Part shown: positions 1-10,083 of the stretch, one piece after another
How the letters are laid out: every line of letters starts with the position of its first letter
How positions within the stretch are numbered: the stretch's first letter is position 1
NCBI RefSeq assembly: GCF_900129395.1
Contig: NZ_FQVP01000002.1
Coordinates: forward strand, 248,001-312,000
Reading direction: 5' to 3'
Origin: Pseudosulfitobacter pseudonitzschiae
GTDB lineage: Bacteria; Pseudomonadota; Alphaproteobacteria; Rhodobacterales; Rhodobacteraceae
DNA: 64,000 nt
Made by a program: the position numbers and the translations under genes
The notes under the pieces: generated by a model
The model's database searches: none
Told to the model about the DNA's origin: nothing
What the model saw: the letters and a program-made list of their open reading frames with translations, nothing else

Positions 1-256
1 TCAGCGGCGCGTGGTTGGGCAGCATGATGCCGCCTGCGCCCACACGAATGCGTTTCGTGGCTCCGGCGACATGGCCGATCACCACGGCAGTGGCGGCGCT
101 GGCAATGCCCGGCATGTTGTGATGCTCCGCCAGCCAATAGCGGTGATAGCCCACAGCTTCGGCCGCCTGCGCCAGCTTGACGGTGTTGGCCAATGCATCG
201 GCGGCGGTGGACCCTTCGGGCACGGGAGAGAGATCAAGAAGCGAGAAATGTTGCAT
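1..256 (-). CDS. LLM-class flavin-dependent oxidoreductase, N-terminal part (partial)
   Basis: Only the first 85 residues lie in the window; the gene runs off the left edge. The start [15 protein letters not shown], the stretch [17 protein letters not shown] and the later [17 protein letters not shown] are typical of the bacterial luciferase-like (LLM) flavin monooxygenase superfamily, close to the MsnO8-type branch. Such enzymes use reduced FMN to oxidise an organic substrate in the cytoplasm, but the substrate cannot be told from this part. The ATG at the right end is chosen because it begins exactly at the family's first beta strand. A histidine kinase gene lies just upstream on the same strand. 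Confidence 0.85.
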   Translation of the reverse strand, partial: MQHFSLLDLSPVPEGSTAADALANTVKLAQAAEAVGYHRYWLAEHHNMPGIASAATAVVIGHVAGATKRIRVGAGGIMLPNHAPL

Positions 257-285
257 ATCGGAAGATACCTTTCGTTGGTATCAAT

Positions 286-1611
286 CTAGGTATCCGCATC
301 GTCGGAACCAACCACCTGTTTGCATTCGACCTGTGGCAGCAGCACCGACACCGTCGTGCCACGCTGGCTCGACCGGATCAGGACGCCGCCACCCAGGCTT
401 TGCGCGATGGAAAGCACCATCGCCAGCCCCAACCCGGTGCCCTTGCCTTCGGGCTTGGTGGTAAAGAACGGCTCGACCACCTGCGCCAGATGTTCCGCAG
501 GAATACCTTCGCCGGTGTCGCGCACATCATAGCTGACATAGCGTCCCTGCGGCAGGGATTGGCCGCCTGCAACGGTCAATGGCGCGCTGATGGTGACCAA
601 CCCGGCCCGGACAATCACGGACCCACCCTTGGGCATCGCATCATTCGCATTGACGATCAGGTTGAGCAACGCGGTGACAATCTGCCTGCGGTCCGCCTGA
701 ACGCAGGTCGGATGTTGCAGGAACCCGATTGTCATCTCGACCTCACGCGACAACAGGCGCCGCGCCAGCAGGTCAATGTCGATCAACGGTGCGTTGGCAT
801 CAAGGTTGACCAGCCGCATCGGCGTCCTGCGGGCAAAAAGCAAAAGCTCGTTCACGATCAGCGCGGCCTGATCCGCAGCCGTCCGCACGGCATCCAGACA
901 ATCGGCACGTCCCTTGGGGTCTTCCAGATCGTCATACAGCTCAAGGCTGCCGCTGATCACGGTCAGATGGTTGTTGAAATCATGGGCAATACCGCCCGCC
1001 ATCTGCCCGACCGCCGCCAGCTTTTGCGCTTGCGCCGCATTGTCGCGCGCCTGTTGCTCTGCCAGTTTCAAGGCCCGGCTCTGCAACATGGATTGCGCAA
1101 AATAACTGACCAAAGCCATCCAGCAGATAACAAGGCCGATGCGGCTGACCAGCCCATTGAATTCCGGCAGGACCTTGATCAGAACACTGGTCATCGTCCC
1201 CCAGATCACCACGATCTCGCTGACAATCACATACAACGATACGTCATTGCGCCGGATCAGATAGACCAGCACGCAACCGAACAATCCGGCTCCGGACAGG
1301 CTGACGGCACGGCTTTCCTGTGCGACCATCCAGGCGGGTGCCCAAACGAAACTGATCAGCACCACCAGGAACAAGGTCTGCGCGATGCGCAGCTCTCGCA
1401 TGGTGGCGGATTTCAGATTGCTGCGCAGAAACAAATAATAGACCAGATGCGCCAGCCCAAAGCCCACGCACCACAGCAACACAGGGGATTTGTGCGTCAA
1501 CTGGGCCAGCAGCACACTGCCAAGCGTAATGCCGAACAGACGCGCAATCCATTCGGGCTTGTCTGAATATTCCAGATTAATCAGACGGGATATTTCTTCG
1601 GTTGGGTTCAT
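286..1611 (-). CDS. membrane-bound sensor histidine kinase
   Basis: A 441-residue two-component sensor. The N-terminal ~190 residues form about six hydrophobic segments and no periplasmic sensor domain is evident. They are followed by an H-box (AVGQMAGGIAHDFNNHLTVI, phospho-acceptor His in IAHDFNN), an N-box (NLIVNANDAMPKGG) and ATP-lid glycine boxes (VRDTGEGIPAEH, KGTGLGLAMVLSIAQSLGG). The HDFNNHL form of the H-box is typical of the NtrB/hybrid-type kinase branch. No receiver domain and no adjacent response regulator are visible, so its partner is unknown. The ATG giving MNPTEEISR is preferred over an upstream TTG start that would add 43 Cys- and Arg-rich residues with no recognisable role. 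Confidence 0.88.
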   Translation of the reverse strand: MNPTEEISRLINLEYSDKPEWIARLFGITLGSVLLAQLTHKSPVLLWCVGFGLAHLVYYLFLRSNLKSATMRELRIAQTLFLVVLISFVWAPAWMVAQESRAVSLSGAGLFGCVLVYLIRRNDVSLYVIVSEIVVIWGTMTSVLIKVLPEFNGLVSRIGLVICWMALVSYFAQSMLQSRALKLAEQQARDNAAQAQKLAAVGQMAGGIAHDFNNHLTVISGSLELYDDLEDPKGRADCLDAVRTAADQAALIVNELLLFARRTPMRLVNLDANAPLIDIDLLARRLLSREVEMTIGFLQHPTCVQADRRQIVTALLNLIVNANDAMPKGGSVIVRAGLVTISAPLTVAGGQSLPQGRYVSYDVRDTGEGIPAEHLAQVVEPFFTTKPEGKGTGLGLAMVLSIAQSLGGGVLIRSSQRGTTVSVLLPQVECKQVVGSDDADT

Positions 1612-1908
1612 TTGCCGATAATGTACATCGTAATAGCCAAAGGTCACCGAATTTCCGTCTTTCCATAAGCGAATTGACACCGGTGCGGCGACTTTGCGCT
1701 GCTTGCAGTGGCAGCAGTCTACAAGGGCGATTCGCCGCAAAATCAGGCGCTACACCAGTTTTCCACCCTTTCACAGGGGCACGGGTTGCACCCGGCGAAG
1801 CAGGCTCCATAATCGGGGGACTGTTCGGGCGGCCCACGCTCAAAATGTCCAAGTCGCAGGGATTGCGATGACAGGCAGACGCAATGCCAAGTTCGAGAGC
1901 GCAGCCAG

Positions 1909-3657
1909 ATGAGCCAAAGCACCCAATCCCTCAGCCGTCGTATCCAGGACCTGGTCCAGCAGATCTATCCCGAACTGGATGCCACCATCCTCGCCAGCCT
2001 GATCGTCGACGCCTTCTGGCCTGCGGGCACCCAGCGCCGCAAGCGGGCGCGCGTGCGCGGCAACACGCTGTGGTCGGAACGCGATGCGCTGGTCATCACC
2101 TATGGCAACTCGATTGTGGACGGGGCACACAAGCCGCTGGACCTGCTGAACGATTTCCTGCACCGCTACCTGCGCGGCGCGCTCAACAGCGTGCATATCC
2201 TGCCGTTCTTTCCCTACACCTCTGACGACGGCTTTGCCGTGTCGGACTTTCGCGCGGTGAACCCGCAACTGGGCGACTGGGCCGACATCAACCGCATCGC
2301 GCGCGATTTCAAACTGATGTCCGACCTGGTGCTCAACCACGTCTCAAGCCAGGGCAACTGGTTCAACGCCTACCGTCAGGGGCAGGCCCCCTTTGACAAG
2401 TTCTTTTTCGAAGCTGACCCAACGGATGACCTCAGCATGGTCGTGCGCCCGCGCACCACGCCACTGTTGCGCCGGGTCGACACCTCGAACGGGCCGCGCC
2501 ATGTCTGGTGCACCTTCAGCCACGACCAAATCGACCTGGATTTCCGCAACCCCGAGGTGCTGCTGGAATTCCTGCGCATCATCCGCCTGCATGTGGACAA
2601 CGGGGTCGAGATCATCCGGCTGGATGCCGTGGCCTTCCTGTGGAAGGAAATCGGCTCGCCCTCGATCCACCTGCCGCAGACCCATGCCGTTGTGCAGCTG
2701 ATGCGCCTGCTGTGCGACTTTGCCAGCGAAAAGATCATCCTGCTGACCGAAACCAACGTGCCCAAGGCCGAAAACCTCAGCTATTTCGGCGCAGGAAACG
2801 AGGCGCACGCGATCTACAACTTTCCGCTGCCGCCGCTGATCCTGCACGCGATGATGTCCGGCTCGGCGCAATACCTGCGCCGCTGGCAGCGCGGGATGCC
2901 GCCTGCACCGATGGGCTGTGCCTATCTGAATTTCACCGCCAGCCACGACGGGATCGGAATGCGCCCCGCCGAGGGGCTCTTGCCCGAACACGAGAAACAA
3001 CAGGTCATCGACACGGTGCGTGCGACCGGCGGGCTGGTGTCCATGCGCGCAATGCCGGACGGCAGTCAAAGCCCCTACGAGCTGAACACCACATTCTACG
3101 CCGCACTGGAACGCACGTTCAAAGGCGCAGACCAGTACCATTTCGAACGCTTCATCTGTTCGCAAACCATCGTCATGTCGCTCGAAGGTATCCCCGCGTT
3201 TTATATCCACTCGCTGCTGGCCACGCCCAACGACCACGAAGCCGTTGAACACCGCGGCATGAACCGCGCGATCAACCGCCACCGCTGGGACTATCCCACG
3301 CTGCGCGGCCTGCTCGATGACCCCGCCAGCCCGCAGGCACGGGTGCTGGACGCGCTCACCGGGCGGCTGAAGCTGCGCGGCAAGCAAACCGCCTTTCACC
3401 CCAACGCGACCCAGTTCACCGTGAACATGGGCGACGACCGCATATTCGGCGTCTGGCGGCAAAGTCTGGACCGCCACCAGTCGATCTTTGCCCTGCACAA
3501 CATCAGCGACGAAACCGTGACAATCTCATCCGAGGCGCTGAACCTGATCGAGGACGTGGCCTGGTGCGACCTGCTGTCCGGCGAAACGGTCGATCCGCTG
3601 GCCGCGCAGATCACGTTGACCCCCTATCAATGCCGCTGGATCACCAACCGTGCCTGA
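1909..3657 (+). CDS. GH13 (subfamily 18-like) sugar phosphorylase, glucosylglycerate/sucrose phosphorylase type
   Basis: The 582-residue length and motifs match the sucrose-phosphorylase-like branch of glycoside hydrolase family 13. The nucleophile Asp is at about residue 239 (IIRLDAVAFLW), the acid/base Glu at about 281 (LLTETNVPK) and the third carboxylate at about 347 (NFTASHDGIGMRP). Members phosphorolyse an alpha-glucoside such as sucrose, glucosylglycerate or glucosylglycerol to glucose 1-phosphate. The long form with an N-terminal ~60-residue extension resembles glucosylglycerate phosphorylase more than classic sucrose phosphorylase, but substrate choice is inference. No transporter or glycoside synthase gene adjoins it; it stands alone between a divergent kinase gene and tamA. 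Confidence 0.85.
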   Translation: MSQSTQSLSRRIQDLVQQIYPELDATILASLIVDAFWPAGTQRRKRARVRGNTLWSERDALVITYGNSIVDGAHKPLDLLNDFLHRYLRGALNSVHILPFFPYTSDDGFAVSDFRAVNPQLGDWADINRIARDFKLMSDLVLNHVSSQGNWFNAYRQGQAPFDKFFFEADPTDDLSMVVRPRTTPLLRRVDTSNGPRHVWCTFSHDQIDLDFRNPEVLLEFLRIIRLHVDNGVEIIRLDAVAFLWKEIGSPSIHLPQTHAVVQLMRLLCDFASEKIILLTETNVPKAENLSYFGAGNEAHAIYNFPLPPLILHAMMSGSAQYLRRWQRGMPPAPMGCAYLNFTASHDGIGMRPAEGLLPEHEKQQVIDTVRATGGLVSMRAMPDGSQSPYELNTTFYAALERTFKGADQYHFERFICSQTIVMSLEGIPAFYIHSLLATPNDHEAVEHRGMNRAINRHRWDYPTLRGLLDDPASPQARVLDALTGRLKLRGKQTAFHPNATQFTVNMGDDRIFGVWRQSLDRHQSIFALHNISDETVTISSEALNLIEDVAWCDLLSGETVDPLAAQITLTPYQCRWITNRA

Positions 3658-3830
3658 GGCGCAGGCCATGAACCCCCGCTATCGGCGAAATTGCGCCGGC
3701 CAAAAGCCATTGCCTCGAACCCCGTGCGAACTACGTTCAAACTTCAAACAGTCGCATCGCCCCGTTGCGCCAAGATTTTGTTTGAATACCGGATGGTGAC
3801 CCGCTTGGCGGTTGGTTATGGTCTTTTCAA

Positions 3831-5663
3831 ATGCCCTGTCATTCTGTGGTTATTAAAAACGTGACGAAACTCCTATTCAAGGCAACCATAACTGCGGTTT
3901 CGACCGTCCTCGGCCTGGTCCTGCCTGCCGCCGCCCTCGAAATCGGCAGCTTCAATGTCTCCACCACCGACAAGGACCTGCGTGAGGCGCTCATGCAGGC
4001 CTCGTTGACCGTGGCGGCTGCGGACGATGCGGAAACCACCCCGCGCGGCGCGCTGGCCGCCGCCAATGCCGACTATGCCCGGCTGGTGCGCACGCTTTAT
4101 GCGCTGGGCTATTACAGCGGCGTGGTGACCATCAAGCTTGATGGCCGCGAGGCCGCGTCGATCCCCACGTTCAACCTGCCCGCACAGATCAATCAGGCCA
4201 CGGTCTCCGTCGACCCCGGCCCGCAATTCTCGCTCGGGGTGGCGCAGATCGCCCCGTTGGCCCCCGGCGACACCCCGCCCGAAGGCTTCCGCGCAGGCGC
4301 ACCGGCGCGCAGCACCGTGTTGCAGGAAACCGTGGACAGCGGCGTCAAGGGCTGGCGCGAGGCCGGTCACGCCAAGGTTGCCCTGTCCGAACAAAGCGTC
4401 ACCGCCAACCACAGCCAGAACACGCTGTCGGTGCGCCTGGGGCTGGCTCCCGGCCCGCGCGTCACCTTTGGCCGCCTGGTCCAGACCAACGACAGCGCCG
4501 TGCGCTCCGCAAAGATCGCCCGCATCGCAGGCTTTCCCGAAGGCACCGTGTTTTCCCCCGAGGAACTGGAAACCGTGGCCAAGCGCCTGCGCCGCACTGG
4601 CGCCTTTTCCTCGGTGTCCCTGACCGAGGCCGAAACCCTGCGCCCCGGCGACGTGATGGACGTGAACCTCGCACTGGTCGACGAGAAACCCCGCCGTTTC
4701 GGGTTCGGCGCTGAAATCTCGTCGTTCGAGGGGGTGACCCTGTCCAGCTACTGGATGCACCGCAACCTGTTTGGCGGCGCGGAACGGCTGCGCATCGACG
4801 GCGAAATATCGGGCATCGGCAGCCAGACCGGCGGCATCGACTACAGCCTGGCCGGACGCCTGAACAGCCCCGCCTTTTTCGGCACCGACAACGACGGATT
4901 TGTCTACGGCTCGATCTCGGACGAGGAAGAAGAAAACTATGACCTGCAACAGGTCCGCATCGGGGCAGGGGCATCGCGCATCTTCTCCGACCACCTTCAG
5001 GCCGAAGCGGCGCTGGAACTGCGCTATGTCAACACATTTGACGACTTCTACGGCGAACGAGATTTCTTCTTTCTGAACGTGCCCGTGTCGGCGACGCTGG
5101 ACCACCGCGACGACGTGCTGAACCCCACGACGGGGTATTACGTCAAGGCCGAGGCCATGCCCTTTGTCCGGCTGGACGACTCCGACGCAGGCCTGCGGTT
5201 CTTTGCGGACGGGCGCATCTTCCGCTCCGTCGGCGCGGAAAAACGTCTGGTCTTCGCGGGCCGCTTGCAAATCGGCTCGACACTCGGTCCCGATCTGGCG
5301 GACCTGCCGCCTGACTTCCTGTTCTACTCGGGCGGCGGCGGCACCGTGCGCGGACAACCCTTCCAGTCGCTTGGCGTCGATCTGGGCGGCGGCACGCTTT
5401 CGGGCGGCAAATCCTTTGTCGGCGTCTCGGGTGAGGTGCGCGCATCGATCACGGACAGCATCGGCATCGTCGGTTTCGTGGACGCGGGCATGATCGCGGC
5501 GGACACACTCTTTGCCGAAGCCGGCGACTGGCACGCAGGCGCGGGTCTCGGCCTGCGCTACAACACCGGCATCGGCCCGATCCGTCTGGACGTGGCGGCC
5601 CCCGTGGGCGGCGACACCGGCGACGGGGTGCAATTCTACGTCGGCATAGGACAATCGTTTTGA
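3831..5663 (+). CDS. tamA: TamA, Omp85-family outer-membrane translocation/assembly protein
   Basis: A 610-residue protein with a hydrophobic N-terminal signal (about residues 14-36, ending near AAALE). POTRA-like modules follow, such as ARLVRTLYALGYYSG and ETVAKRLRRTGAFSSV, and then a C-terminal beta-barrel beginning near the FGFGAEISSFEGVTLSSYW region. The last residue is Phe (GIGQSF), the usual outer-membrane barrel ending. The FFYSGGGGTVRGQPFQSLG segment is the conserved Omp85 VRGY/F-type signature. With TamB it forms the TAM complex that helps insert outer-membrane proteins and is implicated in phospholipid transport. The stop codon overlaps the tamB start, so the two are co-expressed. 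A nearer start giving MTKLLFK does not exist in frame; the ATG used gives a slightly long signal peptide. Confidence 0.93.
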   Translation: MPCHSVVIKNVTKLLFKATITAVSTVLGLVLPAAALEIGSFNVSTTDKDLREALMQASLTVAAADDAETTPRGALAAANADYARLVRTLYALGYYSGVVTIKLDGREAASIPTFNLPAQINQATVSVDPGPQFSLGVAQIAPLAPGDTPPEGFRAGAPARSTVLQETVDSGVKGWREAGHAKVALSEQSVTANHSQNTLSVRLGLAPGPRVTFGRLVQTNDSAVRSAKIARIAGFPEGTVFSPEELETVAKRLRRTGAFSSVSLTEAETLRPGDVMDVNLALVDEKPRRFGFGAEISSFEGVTLSSYWMHRNLFGGAERLRIDGEISGIGSQTGGIDYSLAGRLNSPAFFGTDNDGFVYGSISDEEEENYDLQQVRIGAGASRIFSDHLQAEAALELRYVNTFDDFYGERDFFFLNVPVSATLDHRDDVLNPTTGYYVKAEAMPFVRLDDSDAGLRFFADGRIFRSVGAEKRLVFAGRLQIGSTLGPDLADLPPDFLFYSGGGGTVRGQPFQSLGVDLGGGTLSGGKSFVGVSGEVRASITDSIGIVGFVDAGMIAADTLFAEAGDWHAGAGLGLRYNTGIGPIRLDVAAPVGGDTGDGVQFYVGIGQSF

Positions 5664-8600
5664 AACAGTTACTGATCATCCTGTCGGCGGCCCTCTTGCT
5701 CTGCCTGCCCCATGCTTCCGTCGCGCAATCCGATGACGATCGCGGCTACCTTCAGGCCTTCCTCGAGGACAGCCTGTCCGGCGCGGGCCGCCAGGTGCGC
5801 ATCGTGGGCTTTGCCGGGGCGCTCAGCTCGCGGGCGACGATTGACGAACTGACCATCGCCGACGACGAAGGCATCTGGCTGACCCTGCGTGACGTGTCGC
5901 TGGACTGGAGCCGCTCGGCCCTGCTGACCGGCCGGCTCGAGGTCACGGAACTCTCCGTGGCCGAGGTGCTCTTGCCCCGCAAGCCGGTCACCCCCGACAC
6001 CATCGACGTCCCCGCCCCCGAAGCCTCGGGCGGCTTTTCGATCCCGGACCTGCCCGTGTCGGTGAACATCGAACAGGTCAAGGCCGGCCGCGTCGAGATC
6101 GGCGAGCCGGTCTTTGGACAGGCGGCGGTGATCACCCTGAACGGCTCGGCGAAACTGGCCGACGGCGAAGGCACCGCCAGGATCGAGGTCAACCGCGTGG
6201 ACGGCACCAAGGGCGAGGTGACCCTTGCCGCGACCTATGCCAATGCCACCGATGTGCTGGACCTGGAGCTGACCGTGTCCGAGGACGACGGCGGTATCCT
6301 GTCCACCCTGATGGCGCTGCCCGACAATCCGTCGATTGACCTGACCGTCGCAGGCTCGGGGCCGCTGGACGATTTCGTGGCCGACATCACGCTGGCCACC
6401 GACGACACCCCGCGCCTTGACGGATCGGTCACGCTCAAGGGCACGCCATCCGACACCGCAACCGGCGACGACGGCACCACCACGGCCCCCGCCACCGACC
6501 GCAGCTTTGCACTGGACCTTGGCGGCGACATCGCCCCGATGTTCGCCCCGCGGTATGGCGCGTTCTTTGGCGATGACATCACCCTGAAATCCTCGGGCAC
6601 GCTTTTTGCCGATGGCCGGCTGACGCTGGACACGCTCGACCTGAACACCCGTTCGCTGACGCTCTCCGGCAACCTGGCGCTGGCCTCCGGCGGCTGGCCC
6701 ACGGTCATTGCACTGAACGGGCGCATCGCAGACGCCGAGGGCACGCCGGTCCTGCTGCCGCTGCCGGGCGAACAGACCCAGATCGACAACGCCACGCTTG
6801 GCGTCCGCTTTGACGCGGCATCCGGCGACGGCTGGGACGCAGACATCGCGGTCAACGGGCTGAACCAGCCGACGCTGAAACTGGGCACCCTCACCTTGAA
6901 AGGCGACGGCACCCTGACCCAGGGCGAAGGCGCAAGTCTTGGCGGTGTGATGGGACAACTGACCTATGCCATCGACGGGATCGAACTGACCGACACCGCA
7001 CTGGCCGAAGCGGTCGGCCCCCGTATCGACGGCGGTCTGAATTTTGACTGGACCGAAGACGCACCGCTCAAGCTCAGCCAGATCGACCTGACGGGGGCCG
7101 ACTACGGCCTGACCGGACAGGCCCAGCTCGATGGGATGACCCAGGACCTGAACCTGTCGGTTGCGGGCAACATGACCCTGACCGCCGCCAACCTTTCGCG
7201 GTTCTCGGAAATCTCGGGGCAAGACCTGCAAGGCGCGACCAAGTTCGACGCACAATTCACCTTTGCCCCCATCACCGGCGCCTTTGACGTGGACCTGCAA
7301 GGCACCGGTGACAATCTGGCCGTAGGCATCCCGCAGGCCGATCCGCTGATCACAGGCCAAAGCCGCCTGACCCTGACCGCCGCCCGCGACGAAACCGGCA
7401 CCCGCATCGACAATTTCGAGATCGCCACAGACCAGTTGAACGCCACAGTCAGCGGCACCCTGTCCTCCGACGCCAGCGACCTGCAAGTCGCGGCACGCGT
7501 CAATGAAACATCGCTGGTCCAGCCGGGGCTGAACGGCCCGGCAACGCTGAACGGCGCGATCCGTCAGGCCGGCAACGACTTTACCGTCGACGTGCGCGCC
7601 ACCGGACCGGGCGGGGTGGACCTGAACGTGGACGGCACGCTGGCGCTGGTCGAGGGAGCCTTGGGCCGCATCAACGCGGACATCAACGGATCGGTGCAAT
7701 CGCTCGAACCCTATTCGCAACTGGCGGGGCGCGACCTGTCCGGGTCGGCCAACATCACCTCGCAAGGCTGGGTGGACCTGCGCGACTATACCTTTGATTT
7801 GAAAACCGACCTCACAGGCCGGAACCTCTCTGCCGGTATCCCGCAGGCGGACGGGCTGCTGCGCGGCGACAGCACGCTGAGCGTTGTCGCCCGCCGCGAC
7901 GGCACCGTGACCAATATCGAAACCTTCCGTCTGGCCTCTGACCACATCACCGCCAGCGTCACCGGCACGCTGGGCACTGACGACGGGTCCCTGCGCGTCG
8001 ATGCCCGCGTGCCCGATGCCTCGGTCGTGGCTCCGGCCCTGACCGGCGCGGCAACGCTGAACGGCACCCTGCGCCAGACCGGCACAGACTGGGCCGTGGA
8101 CATGCGCGCCACCGGTCCGGGCCGCGCCGATGTGCGTGTCGCGGGTGTCGTGCCCATCGTCGACGGTGCGCCCCATCGCATCACCGGCACCGTAGAGGGG
8201 GCCGTGCAGTCGCTTTCGCCCTATTCCGCGCTGGCAGGCCGCCAGCTTGCCGGTGCGGTGAACATCAACGCCAAAGGCTGGTACGACCCCCGCGATGCGA
8301 CCTTTGACATCACCACCGATGCCACCGCGCAGAACCTTGGCACCGGCATCCCGCAGGTGGACCAGCTGTTGCGCGGGGCCAGCTCGCTGGACCTCGCGGC
8401 GCGCAAAGCGGCGGACCAGCCGCTGATCGTGGACCGGCTGAACCTGAAAACCTCGCAGCTTCAGGCGGCAATCACCGCTTCGACCTCGGGCGCGGACACC
8501 ACGCTGAACTTTGATGCCAGCCTGCGCGACATCGGCCTTTTCACCGACGGCATCAACGGTCCCGCCACCGCCAAGGGCACCGCCGAGCAGGTGGGCGACA

Positions 8601-9985
8601 ACTGGCGCGTCAACATCGACGCCACCGGCCCCGAAGGCACCACCGCCACCGTGCGCGGCGAGGTCGCCACCGATGCCAGCCGTGCCAACATCGACGTGGC
8701 CGGGGCCGCGCCCATCGGGCTGGCCAACACCTTTATCGCGCCCAACATCGCCGCCGGACAGGCGCGGTTCGACCTGTCGCTGAACGGCCCGCTGGCGCTG
8801 GCTTCGGTCTCGGGGCGGATTTCGACGGACAATGCCCGCCTTGTGCTGCCTGAACAGAACATCACGCTGGCCCCCATCGTCACAACCGTGAACCTGGCAG
8901 GCGGCCGCGCCACGCTGGACACCACCGCGACCGTGTCGACAGGTGGCACCATCCGCATCAGCGGTCCGGTCTCGCTGGACGCGCCCAACACCGCCGATCT
9001 GGCGATTGCCGTCAACAACGTCCGCATCACCGACCCCAAGCTTTATGACACCACGATCAACGGCACAGGGTCGGTGCAGGGCGCGCTGACCGGCGGTGCC
9101 GCGATCAAGGCTGACCTGACGCTGGGCACCACCGAAATCCGCGTGCCCGAAGGCGGCGCCGAAGCCGCGCCGCTGCTGGACGGGCTGACCCATGTGAACG
9201 AACCCGCCGCCGTGCGCGCCACCCGCGCCCGCGCCGGGCTGATCGAGGAACCGGACGACACGGCAGCGGGCGGCAGCAACAGCCGCATCGCCTTTCCCAT
9301 CGACATCACCCTGCGCGCGCCCGCACGTATCTTTGTGCGGGGCCGGGGGCTGGACGCCGAACTGGGCGGCACCCTGCGCATCACCGGCACCACCGCCAAC
9401 GTTGTCCCCATCGGACGCTTTGACCTGATCCGCGGCCGCTTTGATATCCTGACCAAGCGTCTGGACCTCATCGAAGGCTCGGCCCAGCTTCAGGGCGGGT
9501 TCGACCCCTATATCCGCTTTGTCGCGGAAACCAGCGCCTCGGACACCACCATCCGCATCACCGTCGAAGGCCTGGCCTCGGCCCCCGAGATCACCTTCAC
9601 CTCGACCCCGGACAAGCCCGACGACGAAATTCTGGCACAGCTGCTGTTCGGACGCGGCCTGGACAAGATTTCGCCCTTGCAGGCGGTGCAACTGGCCGCC
9701 GCCGTCCGCACGCTGACCGGCAAAGGGGGCGGCGGGTTGCTGAATGGCATCCGCGAACGCTTTGGGCTGGACGATCTGGACATCGTGACCGACGAAAACG
9801 GCGAAACCGGCGCGCGCGTGGGCAAATACGTGACCGACAACATCTACACCGATGTCACCGTCGGCGCGAAAGGCGACGCCGAGGTCAACCTGAACCTCAC
9901 GATCTCCCCCTCGCTCACCGCACGGGGCAGCGTCGCATCCGACGGGGAAACCGGGCTGGGGCTGTTCTTCGAGAAGGACTATTAA
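5660..9985 (+). CDS. tamB: TamB, translocation and assembly module inner-membrane protein
   Basis: A 1441-residue protein with an N-terminal signal/anchor (residues 1-22), a long run of beta-strand-rich sequence and a C-terminal DUF490/TamB domain. That domain includes IGRFDLIRGRFDILTKRLDL, FDPYIRFVAE and the terminal LTARGSVASDGETGLGLFFEKDY, cited here in pieces. TamB spans the periplasm as an elongated beta-taco and works with TamA. Translation starts at TTG, whose last two bases belong to the tamA TGA (TTGA overlap), implying coupled translation. The middle contains three near-identical-length units of exactly 170 residues (see the repeat entry). Length is within the range of large alphaproteobacterial TamB proteins. 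Confidence 0.93.
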   Translation: MKQLLIILSAALLLCLPHASVAQSDDDRGYLQAFLEDSLSGAGRQVRIVGFAGALSSRATIDELTIADDEGIWLTLRDVSLDWSRSALLTGRLEVTELSVAEVLLPRKPVTPDTIDVPAPEASGGFSIPDLPVSVNIEQVKAGRVEIGEPVFGQAAVITLNGSAKLADGEGTARIEVNRVDGTKGEVTLAATYANATDVLDLELTVSEDDGGILSTLMALPDNPSIDLTVAGSGPLDDFVADITLATDDTPRLDGSVTLKGTPSDTATGDDGTTTAPATDRSFALDLGGDIAPMFAPRYGAFFGDDITLKSSGTLFADGRLTLDTLDLNTRSLTLSGNLALASGGWPTVIALNGRIADAEGTPVLLPLPGEQTQIDNATLGVRFDAASGDGWDADIAVNGLNQPTLKLGTLTLKGDGTLTQGEGASLGGVMGQLTYAIDGIELTDTALAEAVGPRIDGGLNFDWTEDAPLKLSQIDLTGADYGLTGQAQLDGMTQDLNLSVAGNMTLTAANLSRFSEISGQDLQGATKFDAQFTFAPITGAFDVDLQGTGDNLAVGIPQADPLITGQSRLTLTAARDETGTRIDNFEIATDQLNATVSGTLSSDASDLQVAARVNETSLVQPGLNGPATLNGAIRQAGNDFTVDVRATGPGGVDLNVDGTLALVEGALGRINADINGSVQSLEPYSQLAGRDLSGSANITSQGWVDLRDYTFDLKTDLTGRNLSAGIPQADGLLRGDSTLSVVARRDGTVTNIETFRLASDHITASVTGTLGTDDGSLRVDARVPDASVVAPALTGAATLNGTLRQTGTDWAVDMRATGPGRADVRVAGVVPIVDGAPHRITGTVEGAVQSLSPYSALAGRQLAGAVNINAKGWYDPRDATFDITTDATAQNLGTGIPQVDQLLRGASSLDLAARKAADQPLIVDRLNLKTSQLQAAITASTSGADTTLNFDASLRDIGLFTDGINGPATAKGTAEQVGDNWRVNIDATGPEGTTATVRGEVATDASRANIDVAGAAPIGLANTFIAPNIAAGQARFDLSLNGPLALASVSGRISTDNARLVLPEQNITLAPIVTTVNLAGGRATLDTTATVSTGGTIRISGPVSLDAPNTADLAIAVNNVRITDPKLYDTTINGTGSVQGALTGGAAIKADLTLGTTEIRVPEGGAEAAPLLDGLTHVNEPAAVRATRARAGLIEEPDDTAAGGSNSRIAFPIDITLRAPARIFVRGRGLDAELGGTLRITGTTANVVPIGRFDLIRGRFDILTKRLDLIEGSAQLQGGFDPYIRFVAETSASDTTIRITVEGLASAPEITFTSTPDKPDDEILAQLLFGRGLDKISPLQAVQLAAAVRTLTGKGGGGLLNGIRERFGLDDLDIVTDENGETGARVGKYVTDNIYTDVTVGAKGDAEVNLNLTISPSLTARGSVASDGETGLGLFFEKDY
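7189..8718 (+). repeat. three tandem 510-bp (170-aa) units inside tamB
   Basis: The same landmarks recur every 510 bp. GIPQADPL is encoded at 7325, GIPQADGLL at 7835 and GIPQVDQLL at 8345. The motif LSRFSEISGQDL starts at 7189, LEPYSQLAGRDL at 7699, LSPYSALAGRQL at 8209, and a decayed fourth start, LANTFIAPNIAAG, lies at 8719. PGLNGPATLNG, PALTGAATLNG and GINGPATAKG repeat in the same register. The units are diverged in sequence but not in length, suggesting duplication followed by length-constrained drift. Confidence 0.85.
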
Positions 9986-10019
9986 GCGCGGCGGGTTTAG
10001 CCTTCCCCACGCGCCGCGC
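9986..10019. terminator. possible hairpin between convergent tamB and panC
   Basis: An 8-bp GC-only stem (gcgcggcg with cgccgcgc, 18-base loop) directly follows the tamB stop codon in the gap shared with panC, which ends from the other side. There is no T tract, so intrinsic termination is uncertain. Confidence 0.35.
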
Positions 10020-10083
10020 ACCTCGGAACTTGCGCACCCGTCCTAACCGGCGTTCAGCGCACCAATCCCCGAGGCTACACTAA

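Noticed and set aside
193-1566. 457-codon plus-strand frame opposite the histidine kinase
   Set aside because: It is antisense to a gene with complete kinase motifs, with strongly biased His/Gln-rich content.
3873-5654. 593-codon minus-strand frame opposite tamA
   Set aside because: Same reason; composition is repetitive and His/Gln/Asp-rich, as expected from an antisense frame.
5669-10021. 1450-codon open frame on the minus strand opposite tamB
   Set aside because: It is a shadow produced by GC-rich codon usage of tamB. It lacks a ribosome site and recognisable domains, while tamB has clear family motifs and junction overlap with tamA.
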